A stretch of DNA of 64,000 nucleotides, taken from the NCBI GenBank assembly GCA_022827185.1, contig JAJDTM010000046.1, forward strand, positions 1 to 64,000. The letters run 5' to 3'. This document shows, piece after piece, positions 32,611 through 41,617 of this stretch. Numbering within the stretch: the stretch's first letter is position 1; every line of letters starts with the position of its first letter. The DNA is from Candidatus Poribacteria bacterium. GTDB lineage: Bacteria; Poribacteria; WGA-4E; WGA-3G. A program made the position numbers and the translations under genes. The notes beneath the pieces are model-generated. The model was not told the origin of the DNA and did not search any database. It saw nothing but the letters and a program-made list of their open reading frames with translations.

Positions 32611-33909
32611 ATGCAACATCAACCGTTAGAAAAACCGCGTATCCTCCTGCTCCTTCCGACACGTACATATCGAGCGACTGACTTCCTTGAAGCTGCGCTA
32701 AAACTCGATGTGGAGGTCGTTGTTGCATCAGAAGCGGCGGCGACGACAGCGGATCTTTCGCCGCGCCAATCGCTTGTGCTGGACATCGCCGTGCCAACTG
32801 TTGCGACACAGACAATCCTTGAATTTGCTGATACATATCCTATCACAGCAATCGTCGGTGTTGATGATGATACCACGCTGCTTGCGACGACTGCTTCAGC
32901 GGCGTTAGGGCTTCCACACAATCCAGTAGCTTCGGCGAAAGCCACACGCGATAAATACCGCTTACGGGACACACTCTCAGCAAACGGGGTATCGGTGCCT
33001 GCTTACCAACGCTTTTCTATTTCTGAGGACCCCGCTGAAATCGTAGGGGTTGGGGCACCCAACCCCTACAGCACGGATATACCCGTCAGTTTCCCGTGTG
33101 TTATTAAGCCGCTGTCCCTCTCAGCAAGTCGCGGTGTTATCCGTGCGGACACGCCTGCTGAATTTGTCGCAGCCTTTCAGCGGACAACGAAACTCTTGCA
33201 TGCTTTACAGGAAGCCACTGAGATAACTTCCCAAGAACACGCCTCACAATATTTGCTTGTTGAGGACTATATTCCGGGGATAGAGGTAGCACTGGAGGGG
33301 ATTCTCTTGGACGGTGAACTGAAGGTGCTCGCGCTCTTTGATAAACCAGATCCACTCGAAGGTCCTTTTTTTGAGGAGACGCTGTATATCACGCCTTCCC
33401 GTCTGTCCGAAGATATCCAAGATGCCTTGTATGACGCTACAGCGGAAGCTGCGGATGCTTTGGGACTGCAGCACGGACCTGTTCACGCCGAATTGCGCTA
33501 TAACGCCGACGGGGCGCATCTCATCGAAATTGCTGCGCGAACGATTGGTGGACTCTGCTCCCGGACGCTACGGTTTGGAACGGGGATGTCGCTGGAGGAG
33601 GTGGTTATCCGACATGCGATTGGACAACCCGTGGCGGCGTTACAGCGGGAACAACAGGCGGCAGGGGTCATGATGATTCCGGTCCCGAAGGCTGGCATCT
33701 TAGGTGAAGTCCGTGGCAAAACGGCTGCGTATCACGTGGATGGGATTGTAGAGGTTAGCATCACGATCCCTATCGGTGGAGAGGTTGTGCCGTTACCGGA
33801 AGGGGCGCGGTATCTCGGTTTCATCTTCGCGCGTGCTGAAACACCAGAGGTAGTAGAGGCAGCATTACGTGAAGCACATCGGCGATTGACGTTTGTGATT
33901 CTGGCGTAG
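32611..33909 (+). CDS. ATP-grasp domain protein (ligase)
   Basis: A 432-residue ATP-grasp enzyme of the carboxylate-amine ligase type. ATP-site elements are FPCVIKPLSLSASRGV, YLLVEDYIPGIEVALEG, and the metal-binding LIEIAARTIGG; an N-terminal Rossmann-like part precedes and a C-terminal lid (VSITIPIGGEVVPLPEG) follows. Members ligate an amino acid or carboxylate to an amine, e.g. dipeptide or PurK-like synthases. Residues 145-153 (VGVGAPNPY) are encoded by a perfect 27-bp palindrome at 33043-33069, probably a repeat insertion that kept the frame. RBS GCAGGAGAT. Stop is 26 bp before the CRTAC1 gene. Confidence 0.8.
   Translation: MQHQPLEKPRILLLLPTRTYRATDFLEAALKLDVEVVVASEAAATTADLSPRQSLVLDIAVPTVATQTILEFADTYPITAIVGVDDDTTLLATTASAALGLPHNPVASAKATRDKYRLRDTLSANGVSVPAYQRFSISEDPAEIVGVGAPNPYSTDIPVSFPCVIKPLSLSASRGVIRADTPAEFVAAFQRTTKLLHALQEATEITSQEHASQYLLVEDYIPGIEVALEGILLDGELKVLALFDKPDPLEGPFFEETLYITPSRLSEDIQDALYDATAEAADALGLQHGPVHAELRYNADGAHLIEIAARTIGGLCSRTLRFGTGMSLEEVVIRHAIGQPVAALQREQQAAGVMMIPVPKAGILGEVRGKTAAYHVDGIVEVSITIPIGGEVVPLPEGARYLGFIFARAETPEVVEAALREAHRRLTFVILA
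33043..33069. repeat. Perfect in-frame palindrome inside ATP-grasp gene
   Basis: GTAGGGGTTGGG at 33043-33054 and its exact complement CCCAACCCCTAC at 33058-33069 with loop GCA. The insert is exactly nine codons long. Confidence 0.75.
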
Positions 33910-33935
33910 TAAGTGACGGCAAGTTTAGGATAACG

Positions 33936-35597
33936 ATGCTGACAAAACCATCTATTCTGATTCTCACTGTTGTTATCGGCTTTCTGTGGACAGCACACGC
34001 GGAGACAGATACACCCTTATTTACAGAAGTGACCGCTGCACTCGGTTTTCCACAGACAGAGGCATCTTGGGCTGCAGGCACACATGCCCTGCCTGAAGTC
34101 ATTGGGAGCGGGGTTGCACTCTTTGATTATAACAGTGATGGTGCGCTGGATGTCCTGCACATTCGGTTTCCACCTCCGGATGTGGGTGCCCCTGCCCCAA
34201 ACCGACTTTTTCAACAGCAACCCGATGGAACCTTTGTTGACGTTACGGAAACCTCCGGCATCGGGCACGACGGCTACGGTCAAGGTGTCGCAATCGGGGA
34301 TGTCGATAACGATGGCGACGTAGATGTCTATGTGACGAACTACGGTGCCGATGTTTTCTATCGAAACAGCGGTGATGGCACGTTTGCATTGGAAGATGTC
34401 GGTATCTCAAATGAGGATTGGGGAACGTCTGCGACTTTTGGTGATTATGACAGCGATGGCGACCTTGACCTCTATGTAGCGAACTATGTGCAGTTTGACG
34501 CAGAGACGGTCTGTCGCGGTAAACATGGTGTGCCGGATTACTGCAACCCGAAAGTTTTCGAGGCTGCTACGGATCGCCTCTTCCGAAACGACGGCAATGG
34601 CACTTTCACGGATGTAACCGAGCAGGCGGGTATCGCTGCAATGTCCGGCAGAGGCCTCGGCGTGGTGTGCCTTGATCTGACGGGTGATGGTTGGGCAGAT
34701 TTTTTCGTTGCCAACGACGGCGAGGCGAACCATCTCTGGGTGAATCAGACCGACGGCACTTTTGTTGAGGAAGCTATATTGCATGGGCTTGCATTTAACG
34801 CTTACGGTCAACCCGAAGGCAGCATGGGTATCGCTGTCGGGGATGTCAACGATGATATGCTGCCTGACCTGTTTGCGACACATTTATCTGGCGAGACCAA
34901 TACGCTTTATATCGCCTCTAACCATTTTGTATTTACTGACATGACTGAAATAGCGGGGTTCGTCGGACGCGATTTACCTTTTACAGGCTTTGGATGTGGT
35001 TTTCTTGATTTTGATAACGATGCCTATCTTGACATCGCGCTCGTCAATGGTAGGGTGAAACGCGGGGAGATCTTGGATGAGGCAGACGTTGGAGAATTCT
35101 GGAATTTTTATGCCGAACCGAATCTGCTTTTTCAAAATAGCAATCAGCCATCAGCCCATTTCAGGGATGTGAGTTCACGTGCTCCCGACTTTACAGCACG
35201 TGTTGAGGTGAGCCGTGGCATGGCTTTCGGTGATATTGACCGAGATGGTGACGTTGATATGGTGGTGAGCAGTCTTGATAATCGGCTTCGCGTTTTCCGA
35301 AACGATGCACCGCCGTCTCAGCATCATTGGTTATTTGTGCAAGCGATCACGCAAAATCGAGACGCGCTCGGTGCGCGAGTAACACTCCGGACTGAATCAC
35401 GTGCCTTGACGGGGTACGTGTTGTCCGGAACAAGTTATCTCAGCAGCAGTGAATCGAGCGTGCATTTCGGGTTGGGAACAATCGACGAAATTCAGGCGAT
35501 TGAGGTGCGGTGGCAAGACGGAAGCCGTGAAAAGTTTCCCGGAACGGCTGCGAATCGGCGTGTAAAGGTCTATCAGGGGAAGGGGGTGCCTTTTTGA
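33936..35597 (+). CDS. CRTAC1-like FG-GAP/ASPIC-UnbV secreted protein
   Basis: A 553-residue secreted protein. A signal peptide (ILILTVVIGFLWTAHA) is followed by several FG-GAP/VCBS repeats with calcium-binding DxNxDGxxD loops (DYNSDGALDVL, DVDNDGDVDVY, DYDSDGDLDLY, DINDDM-like) and a C-terminal ASPIC/UnbV domain (HHWLFVQAITQNRDALGARVTL .. SSESSVHFGLG .. IEVRWQDGSREKFPG). Such proteins form beta-propellers on the cell surface; the partner is unknown. Its stop overlaps the TTG start of the TPR gene by 4 bp, so the two are coupled. Confidence 0.87.
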   Translation: MLTKPSILILTVVIGFLWTAHAETDTPLFTEVTAALGFPQTEASWAAGTHALPEVIGSGVALFDYNSDGALDVLHIRFPPPDVGAPAPNRLFQQQPDGTFVDVTETSGIGHDGYGQGVAIGDVDNDGDVDVYVTNYGADVFYRNSGDGTFALEDVGISNEDWGTSATFGDYDSDGDLDLYVANYVQFDAETVCRGKHGVPDYCNPKVFEAATDRLFRNDGNGTFTDVTEQAGIAAMSGRGLGVVCLDLTGDGWADFFVANDGEANHLWVNQTDGTFVEEAILHGLAFNAYGQPEGSMGIAVGDVNDDMLPDLFATHLSGETNTLYIASNHFVFTDMTEIAGFVGRDLPFTGFGCGFLDFDNDAYLDIALVNGRVKRGEILDEADVGEFWNFYAEPNLLFQNSNQPSAHFRDVSSRAPDFTARVEVSRGMAFGDIDRDGDVDMVVSSLDNRLRVFRNDAPPSQHHWLFVQAITQNRDALGARVTLRTESRALTGYVLSGTSYLSSSESSVHFGLGTIDEIQAIEVRWQDGSREKFPGTAANRRVKVYQGKGVPF

Positions 35598-37177
35598 AAA
35601 GAGCCATTCTCTTATTTTTCTTAATTCTAATCAGTACTGCTGCTTTTGCGGAGGGTAAGATTGATATTCCGGAACCTGCGGACCTTGATTTGGTTGAAGA
35701 AAAACTGCTTTTGGAGGCAATTAGGACTGCACAAGATGCAGTTCGGAATTCGCCTGATGATGCAGAGGCTTGGGGATACTTGGGACACGTCTATCTCAGT
35801 CACGGTTGGGAGGTGCCAGCGATACCGTGTTATCGCCGAGCAAGCAGCCTCGCGCCTCACACATTCAAGTGGCTATATTTCCTTGGACGTTTGACGAAGC
35901 AGCGTCACCCCGAAACCGCTGTGAAACACCTCACCCGTGCCCTGACTTTAGATGCGACTTACGCGCCTGTGCATCTCTATCTTGCCTCCGCGCTCCGCAT
36001 TTTGGGGCGGTTCGATGAAGCACAGCAGCATTTGGTGCGCGCGAAACGTCTCCAACCCGACAACCCATTTTCTGAACTCTGGCTCGGCGAAATCGCGCTT
36101 GCAAGGCAAAACGTGGAACTGGCGCGAACGCATTTAGAACAGGCACTTCGCTTGAATCCTGGGCAAAGTGAAGCACATGCCCTGATGGCACAGGTTGCTA
36201 TCGCACTCGGAAATAAGCAGGCGGCAAAACAGCACGCGCAAGCCGCGCGCGCCCCAAGCCAATACGGTGATTTGTCTGATCCTTTGTGGTGGGATGTGCT
36301 GCAAGCGGGTGTCACTGCATCGCTGTATGCCGAACGCGGCAGACGTTATATGTCAGAAGGCGACTATGCGAGCGCTGTTGCTGAGTTTGCGCCGCTTATC
36401 TCAGACGCACAGAAAGATATAAAGGTCTGGTTTGACTATAGCGTTTCACTCCTTTATACGGCACGACACCCCGAAGCGTTAGCCGTATTAGAACGCCTCC
36501 TTGTGCTACTCGACACGGATATGGAGATTCAGAAGGAGAGAAGTGTAGACGAAATAGCCTATTTGAAAGCACAGGCTTATAACTATATGGGACAGATCTA
36601 TTATGAAACCGGACAGATCACTGCAGCGATCCGTGCCTGCCGAATGGCCCTTCAGTTTAAAAAAAATAAAACAGATAGCAAATCTCAGGGACAGTTGAAC
36701 CTTTCGGATTACGACACTTTTTTCTCAAATGTCCACGCGAATCTTGCGACAGTGTATGAGAACACGGGGCAACTTGGAGAGGCGATTCGGCATTATCAGG
36801 CGGCACTTGAACTCGTGCCATCTCAACTGTCGGTGCATCGTAATCTTGCGGGTGTCTATTGGAAAAAACAGCGTTATACAGCAGCCGAGCCACACTACAA
36901 AAAGGTCATCACGCATGACGCAACGGATGCGCAAGCCATTTATAGACTCGGCTTAATTTCTCTGGTGAAGAAGGACTATCTCGAAGCCGTCTCACTGTTT
37001 AAAAAGGTTATCGCAATTGAGGCGACGCACGTTCGTGCGTACGGTGCATTAGGTGTTGCTTATCAGGAACTTGGAAGTATTCCGGAGGCGATTGGGACCT
37101 TTGAACGGATTTTAGAATTGGAACCGGGGAATCAGATTGCGTTGGACAAACTCAAGGAACTGCGTGGATTAAAGTAG
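35594..37177 (+). CDS. TPR-repeat secreted protein
   Basis: A 527-residue protein with a signal peptide (RAILLFFLILISTAAFA) and at least nine tetratricopeptide repeats, e.g. AWGYLGHVYLSHGWEVPAIPCYRRASSLAP and AIYRLGLISLVKKDYLEAVSLFKKVI. The start is TTG at 35594 because its frame opens there with the signal peptide and overlaps the CRTAC1 stop; no upstream ATG exists in frame. It is probably exported and acts with the CRTAC1 protein, a pairing frequent in this kind of genome. Confidence 0.83.
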   Translation: MKRAILLFFLILISTAAFAEGKIDIPEPADLDLVEEKLLLEAIRTAQDAVRNSPDDAEAWGYLGHVYLSHGWEVPAIPCYRRASSLAPHTFKWLYFLGRLTKQRHPETAVKHLTRALTLDATYAPVHLYLASALRILGRFDEAQQHLVRAKRLQPDNPFSELWLGEIALARQNVELARTHLEQALRLNPGQSEAHALMAQVAIALGNKQAAKQHAQAARAPSQYGDLSDPLWWDVLQAGVTASLYAERGRRYMSEGDYASAVAEFAPLISDAQKDIKVWFDYSVSLLYTARHPEALAVLERLLVLLDTDMEIQKERSVDEIAYLKAQAYNYMGQIYYETGQITAAIRACRMALQFKKNKTDSKSQGQLNLSDYDTFFSNVHANLATVYENTGQLGEAIRHYQAALELVPSQLSVHRNLAGVYWKKQRYTAAEPHYKKVITHDATDAQAIYRLGLISLVKKDYLEAVSLFKKVIAIEATHVRAYGALGVAYQELGSIPEAIGTFERILELEPGNQIALDKLKELRGLK

Positions 37178-37287
37178 AGGTGCCGGTATGTGTGCGGTGT
37201 GGGGACATCAGCGGATGGGTTACGCATAGACGCGCTTAAGAGGCTTTCCAAGCGCGCCTACACGCATTGAGAAAATGGGATTATGGG

Positions 37288-38058
37288 TTATTTGTAAGGG
37301 TGGGTTGTCTTAATATGTCCCCAGGTTAAGCCGAGTTTCTCTCTGGGATCGACTGCTAAATAGTTCTTAAACCCTTTTTCCATCAGTTCCTGAATATCTT
37401 CTTGTTCCAAGGCGGAATGGAAGATAGCGACTTCGTCCATTGCTCCCGGAAAGAAGTTGCCGGCTGGATCCCAAACCCCACAGCCACCGATATTGACGTT
37501 AAAGTTAGATGAGCCGTGATTTGCCCACCCCCCTTTTTTCTCGGTGTATTCACCATCAATATAGGTATGGACGTACTCTGTCGTGGCGACGCACCCGACG
37601 TGATGCCACTCACCGTTGTCGTGTTTGTGTTCCCAAGGCCGCGTCGTTCCGCCGGCGGTAGGTGTCCAGAGGTTTACGGATTGGGGGTTAATGAAGCCGA
37701 ACTCTGGGGAGTCATTCTGCCCAACGAGCCCAATACGGTTCGCCGCGACTTTCCCGGTCTGGACCCAAGTGAGAATGGTGAACTCTTCGAGACCGTCCAA
37801 GAGTTTTTCATGGGTTGAGACGCAGCTGGCTTTTCCATCGAATTTGAGGGCTTGGCCGAATTTACCTTTTACCCATTCAGGGGATTTGATGAGTTCTCCA
37901 TCGTGTCCTGCATCGGAAAGATCGGCAGCGGCGTTCCCTTTGCCTTCATCAAACAGCCATATACCGACGGCTGTTGAGAGGTCGATCTCAGCAGTACTGA
38001 TATGGACAGCAATGAGACTGAAGCATACCACGCCGAGGATTAATAAAAACTTTTTCAT
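37288..38058 (-). CDS. Secreted LamG-domain (concanavalin A-like) protein
   Basis: A 256-residue protein with a signal peptide (FLLILGVVCFSLIAVHIS) and one LamG/ConA-like jelly roll: AVGIWLFDEGKGNAAADLSDAGHDG, ALKFDGKASCVS, FTILTWVQTG, WHHVGCVATTEYVHTYIDGEY and DEVAIFHSALEQEDIQELM. The C-terminus WGHIKTTHPYK resembles the ending WGHLKDSY of the next protein, a shared short tail. RBS GAGGGAAA. Carbohydrate binding is a family inference. Confidence 0.82.
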   Translation of the reverse strand: MKKFLLILGVVCFSLIAVHISTAEIDLSTAVGIWLFDEGKGNAAADLSDAGHDGELIKSPEWVKGKFGQALKFDGKASCVSTHEKLLDGLEEFTILTWVQTGKVAANRIGLVGQNDSPEFGFINPQSVNLWTPTAGGTTRPWEHKHDNGEWHHVGCVATTEYVHTYIDGEYTEKKGGWANHGSSNFNVNIGGCGVWDPAGNFFPGAMDEVAIFHSALEQEDIQELMEKGFKNYLAVDPREKLGLTWGHIKTTHPYK

Positions 38059-38169
38059 AGTGTTTCCCTCTAATATTTACCTTAAGCGTGTTTGGTAGAC
38101 GCTACGGTATTAGGATTTACTTTAATTGAGACCTATCATAAAATAAATCGCAAAAAATTGCAACAAAAA

Positions 38170-38227
38170 ACCTGATTTAGACACAATTTTCCACGTACAA
38201 ACACGGGGCAACTTATCTAAATCAGGT
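38170..38227. repeat. 12-bp inverted repeat between LamG and NPCBM genes
   Basis: ACCTGATTTAGA (38170-38181) and TCTAAATCAGGT (38216-38227) are perfect inverse copies with a 34-bp spacer containing ACACGGGGCAACTT. It lies downstream of the NPCBM gene (ends 38269) on the minus strand; no T-run beyond it. Confidence 0.5.
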
Positions 38228-38268
38228 AGCGTTCACATCTACTTCAAGTGTAGGGCAAGTTTCGAGGT

Positions 38269-39060
38269 CTAATAACTATCTTTGAGGTGTCCCCAGATAG
38301 TAGGAAGTTTATTGGCAGGCTCAACGGCGAGTGCTTGTGCGTTAAGGAGTTTGGCATCACCGATTGCGGAGTGGTCGCAGCCGGCACCGTCGCCGCCATT
38401 TCCCATGACGATTTCGAGTTCCTTCGCTGTGGCGGGGATATCGAATTCCACTTTGACGGCATCAACGTTCTTTCCGCCGTCAGTGCCTTGAAGTACTTCA
38501 GATTTGAAAGCCTGTTTTCCGTCAAGACTGAAGGTGAACTCACCGCTGCCGCCGTGGCCACATTCTGCGGGATCTTTTTCGTCGGACATACCGACGTAGC
38601 CTTCAAATTTGAGGTAATTGTCGCCGCTTAGATCGTAAACAACTGTAGCGACAGAGTGGCTTCCGATGCCACGCTCAAAGTAGATACCGCCGATGACGAT
38701 ATGGTTCCGGGTGCCGCCACCTTCACCGATCGTGGCGTTGTCTGTATCTATGGGACCGCCCCAACCCGTCCATTCTGCTTCGGGGTTCTTTGGGGAAAGT
38801 CCACAACCGTTTGGTTTGGGTTGGCTACCGCCAATGAAGGAGAGATAAGTGACACCTTTCCGGTCATCTTCTTCGACGACCTCATCATAGTCGTTCTGTT
38901 TACCGTCATCTTCTTTACCGACTTCTTTAATAGGTTTCGCGCCATCGCCATCAAGATTTTCACAATCCTCTTTGCCGGCATAAACGCTGAAAGCCAATCC
39001 TACGATCAGCATGGCGATTAACGCACACATATTAGCAAATTTCAATTTTTTGACCTCCAT
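38269..39060 (-). CDS. Secreted NPCBM/NEW2-domain protein
   Basis: A 263-residue protein. Start is ATG 39060 (MEVKKLKFANMCALIAMLIV), with a GGAGG-like RBS; the open frame upstream codes no signal-peptide-compatible start. After a signal peptide (cleavage near VYAGK) comes an acidic linker and an NPCBM-like module: RNHIVIGGIYFERGIGSHSVATVVYDL, KFEGYVGMSD, FTFSLDGKQAFKSEVL. It is a predicted carbohydrate-binding module. The C-terminal WGHLKDSY tail is shared with the neighbour LamG protein, suggesting a common anchoring or export mark. Confidence 0.82.
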   Translation of the reverse strand: MEVKKLKFANMCALIAMLIVGLAFSVYAGKEDCENLDGDGAKPIKEVGKEDDGKQNDYDEVVEEDDRKGVTYLSFIGGSQPKPNGCGLSPKNPEAEWTGWGGPIDTDNATIGEGGGTRNHIVIGGIYFERGIGSHSVATVVYDLSGDNYLKFEGYVGMSDEKDPAECGHGGSGEFTFSLDGKQAFKSEVLQGTDGGKNVDAVKVEFDIPATAKELEIVMGNGGDGAGCDHSAIGDAKLLNAQALAVEPANKLPTIWGHLKDSY

Positions 39061-39148
39061 CTGTGTTGAGATTTTATGAGAGAATTCTCGGCTGAGATTC
39101 TCGGTAGTCGTGTTTATCAAATAACAGACGCAATTGGTTGCGTCTGGG

Positions 39149-39613
39149 TTATACCGTTGTAACATGAAGGGTGCCTTCATCTGCCCGGTTATATTCATAA
39201 CGCTCGTCGGCTGCGAACACGATATCCAGTTCGCGCTGCGCATTTCGCCGAGAGTCGGATGCGTGTACGACATTATGCGTTATATCAACAGAGAAATCGC
39301 CTCGGATGCTTCCGGGTTGAGATTTGCTTGGGTCGGTCTCTCCGTTAAGGATACGGACCAGTTCTATCGCGTTCCGTCCTTCGATAGCCAAAGCAATAAT
39401 GGGTGCCGATGTCATGAATTCGATGAGTACATCGTAAAATGATTTCCCGTGATGTTCAGCGTAGAGTGCTTCTGCTGTGACGCGCGGTAACTGCAGCAGC
39501 TTCATCGCAGCGATCTTGAGTCCTCTGCGTTCATAGCGGGCAATAATTTCACCGACTAACCCACGTTGAACGCCATCCGGTTTGATCAAAACCAGTGTCT
39601 GCTCTATTTCCAT
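39149..39613 (-). CDS. ndk: Nucleoside-diphosphate kinase
   Basis: A 154-residue NDK, which equilibrates nucleoside tri- and diphosphates. TLVLIKPDGVQRGLVGEI at residues 6-23, the active-site histidine H117 in NVVHASDS, and GSIRGDF are diagnostic. GAGGGACC precedes ATG 39613. The C-terminal 10 residues after YNRADEG are extra compared with the usual end. Its promoter is at 39697-39726. Confidence 0.95.
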   Translation of the reverse strand: MEIEQTLVLIKPDGVQRGLVGEIIARYERRGLKIAAMKLLQLPRVTAEALYAEHHGKSFYDVLIEFMTSAPIIALAIEGRNAIELVRILNGETDPSKSQPGSIRGDFSVDITHNVVHASDSRRNAQRELDIVFAADERYEYNRADEGTLHVTTV

Positions 39614-39672
39614 GGTCCCTCCATATCAACTTTGCACGCGCCTCCACAGCACGCTCAGCAATACAAGCATTC

Positions 39673-39692
39673 AAGGCTTGACATCAAGCCTT
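39673..39692. promoter_or_regulatory. Palindromic operator or leader hairpin of ndk
   Basis: AAGGCTTG-ACAT-CAAGCCTT is a perfect 8-bp-arm palindrome immediately downstream of the ndk -10 element, covering the expected transcription start. Confidence 0.45.
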
Positions 39693-39696
39693 TTTA

Positions 39697-39726
39697 AGTA
39701 TACCATATTTTCTGGGTGTTTGCCAA
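39697..39726 (-). promoter_or_regulatory. Promoter of ndk
   Basis: Minus strand TTGGCA (39726-39721), 18-bp spacer, TATACT (39702-39697). Confidence 0.65.
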
Positions 39727-39763
39727 TTTTATTTTTCTAAAAACCGATCTAATGGAGATAACT

Positions 39764-40741
39764 ATGTACGATAAACTTGGGGACGTAGTACTCAAGACAA
39801 AAGAGCGAATGGAAGTCGGTGTAATCACTGCACCGGATGAACGTCATGCCGAAGAGGTGAAGCGATTCCTTGGGCATAAACCGGGCAACTATAAGTGGCA
39901 TATTGAACGGTGTGTTACAGAGGTGCTGGATGCGTTAGAGACGCGTTTCTATGTCGGTAAACTCGACGGTCACGTGGTTACCAATATCATGACGGTTGAA
40001 TATGAAGGGGTCGGTATTTTAGGGCATGTTTTTACGCGTCCTGAGCAGCGGCGGAAAGGTGCGTGTAAAGGCGTGATGGCATATCAGATGGAGGATTTTC
40101 GGCAGCGCGAGGGGCGCGCCCTCTACCTCGGCACTGGATACAATAGCCATCCGTATTATATCTATCACAGTTTTGGATTTGAGAGCGTATTTTCGGAATC
40201 CGGTTTCATGAGATACCACGTCCACGAAGATTTTGAGGAACGCTACTTCGCGGCTGCGTCTGCACATCCGAAATCCGTTGAGTGGCACGACTGGCCGAAA
40301 GTCACGGCATTATCAGGTATCGTTGGGTGGGATGCGCTGCGGAGTTTGGCGTGGAATGTATACGGTCCGACGAATCTTGAAGGCGGTTTTCTGAGTTTCA
40401 AGCACACTTTGGAGACAGCAGATAGTTATGACGACGCGAAGTTGCTCATTTCGTCGGGTGGTGCAATCGTCGGTTGGGCAACTGTTAACCGTGATACGCG
40501 TTGGCGACCGGCAACTGCGGTGTTGGATCTCTTCTTTCATCCGAATTTTGCGGACAGTGTTCCGGCGTTGCTTTCAGCGGTGAGGTGCCCTGATGCGAAG
40601 GTGCAGTGTTATGTTGACAGCGGTGCTGAGAAGAAGGCATCGGTTTTAGAAGCGTTGGGTTTTACCTGCGAAGGGCGACTCAAGAATCAGTTCACATACA
40701 GCGGACAGGGTTATGATGTTTTGGTTTTTGCCCAGGGATAA
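39764..40741 (+). CDS. GNAT family N-acetyltransferase
   Basis: A 325-residue protein with an N-terminal GNAT domain (residues about 15-150): VVTNIMTVEYEGVGILGHVFTRPEQRRKGACKGVM carries the acetyl-CoA loop and YLGTGYNSHPYYIYHSFGFESVF the motif B region. The C-terminal half may be a second degenerate GNAT. The substrate is unknown. ATG 39764 follows AATGGAGA; upstream codons are leader. A GTCTGAATC repeat begins 1 bp after the stop. Confidence 0.78.
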   Translation: MYDKLGDVVLKTKERMEVGVITAPDERHAEEVKRFLGHKPGNYKWHIERCVTEVLDALETRFYVGKLDGHVVTNIMTVEYEGVGILGHVFTRPEQRRKGACKGVMAYQMEDFRQREGRALYLGTGYNSHPYYIYHSFGFESVFSESGFMRYHVHEDFEERYFAAASAHPKSVEWHDWPKVTALSGIVGWDALRSLAWNVYGPTNLEGGFLSFKHTLETADSYDDAKLLISSGGAIVGWATVNRDTRWRPATAVLDLFFHPNFADSVPALLSAVRCPDAKVQCYVDSGAEKKASVLEALGFTCEGRLKNQFTYSGQGYDVLVFAQG

Positions 40742-40742
40742 T

Positions 40743-40925
40743 TGTCTGAATCTCGGATGACACGGATTTTTAAGTCTGAATCGCGGATTTCACGGATTTC
40801 GCGGATTTTAAGAATGCTCCTGTTTGTAGTAGCGCAATTCATTGCGCCTCTTTCAGAATCTCGGATGACACGGATTATGCAGATGCCGCGGATTATTGTC
40901 TGAACCACGGATTTCGCTGATTATT
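40743..40925. repeat. GTCTGAATCGCGG repeats after acetyltransferase
   Basis: TGTCTGAATCTCGGATGACACGG and repeated CACGGATTT/CGCGGATTT units, with GTAGTAGCGCAATTCATTGCGCC at 40828-40850, which includes the palindrome GCGCAATTCATTGCGC. The first copy starts next to the acetyltransferase stop codon. Confidence 0.6.
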
Positions 40926-40964
40926 GACTTCTCGTATCTGAACTTTGCTTTCACAGAAGAAGCC

Positions 40965-41372
40965 TCAATTGTGTATTCTGCGGTTGGGTTGTGATAGAAT
41001 CAGTCTTTTGTATTTTAAACTTTTCTCCCCGAAATTGATTAATAAACCGACTTCCAAGCGATAGGCTTTCAAATAATTTAGGAGTTGTGCTTCGTGTACA
41101 TCTTCTAATTCTGTGATAGCCTTTAATTCTACTAACACTTTTCCTGCTACTATGAAATCTGCCCTACGCGTCCCGATAGGTTTCGGAAAGTCTTTATAGA
41201 AAATATCCTGCTCAATTTCACGTGCGAACTCTAAATCGACTTTTCTCATCTCAATTGCCAAAGCGCGTTGATAAATTACTTCTTGGAAACCGTTCCCTAA
41301 ATACTTGTGGACCTCAAATGCTGCTCCTATGATCTTTTGGGTTGTGTCCTTATGTTTGAGGTTGTTGTGCAT
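40965..41372 (-). CDS. GxxExxY protein (PD-(D/E)XK-like)
   Basis: A 135-residue GxxExxY-family protein: GNGFQEVIYQRALAIE carries the name-giving G-x-x-E-x-x-Y, and RRADFIVAGKVLVELKAI shows the D..ExK of a nuclease-like fold. The family is abundant in uncultured bacteria and of unknown function. Start ATG 41372 (MHNNLKHKDTTQ) is the conserved edge; the frame is open further upstream. Flanked by GTCTGAATC repeats. Confidence 0.75.
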   Translation of the reverse strand: MHNNLKHKDTTQKIIGAAFEVHKYLGNGFQEVIYQRALAIEMRKVDLEFAREIEQDIFYKDFPKPIGTRRADFIVAGKVLVELKAITELEDVHEAQLLNYLKAYRLEVGLLINFGEKSLKYKRLILSQPNRRIHN

Positions 41373-41395
41373 TATTTGGGGTATCCTTTTATATT

Positions 41396-41600
41396 TCTGA
41401 ATCGCGGGTTTCACGGATTACTTTTTTTAAGTCAGAATCGCGGATTTTCGCGGATTTCACGGATTTCGCGGATTATTGACTTTGGTATCATCAAGTTGTA
41501 TTTTGATGTTTGCTCATATAGTAAGTTGACGCGCCCGTAGGTTATGCTGATGCGATGCTTTTAAAATCCGCGTTAGTCTGCTCCGCGTTAGTCTGCGTAA
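41396..41600. repeat. GAATCGCGG(G/A)TTTCACGG repeat cluster
   Basis: Two copies (41396-41425 and 41433-41480) of TCTGAATCGCGG/TCAGAATCGCGG followed by tandem TTTCGCGGA/TTTCACGGA, and several GTTAGTCTGC units at 41568-41605. No gene. Confidence 0.55.
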
Positions 41601-41617
41601 TCTGAGTAGTCCGCGAT

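Noticed and set aside
37225..37255. Terminator between the TPR and LamG genes
   Set aside because: CGCGCTT..AAGCGCG has only 7 bp with a 12-nt loop and no T-run.
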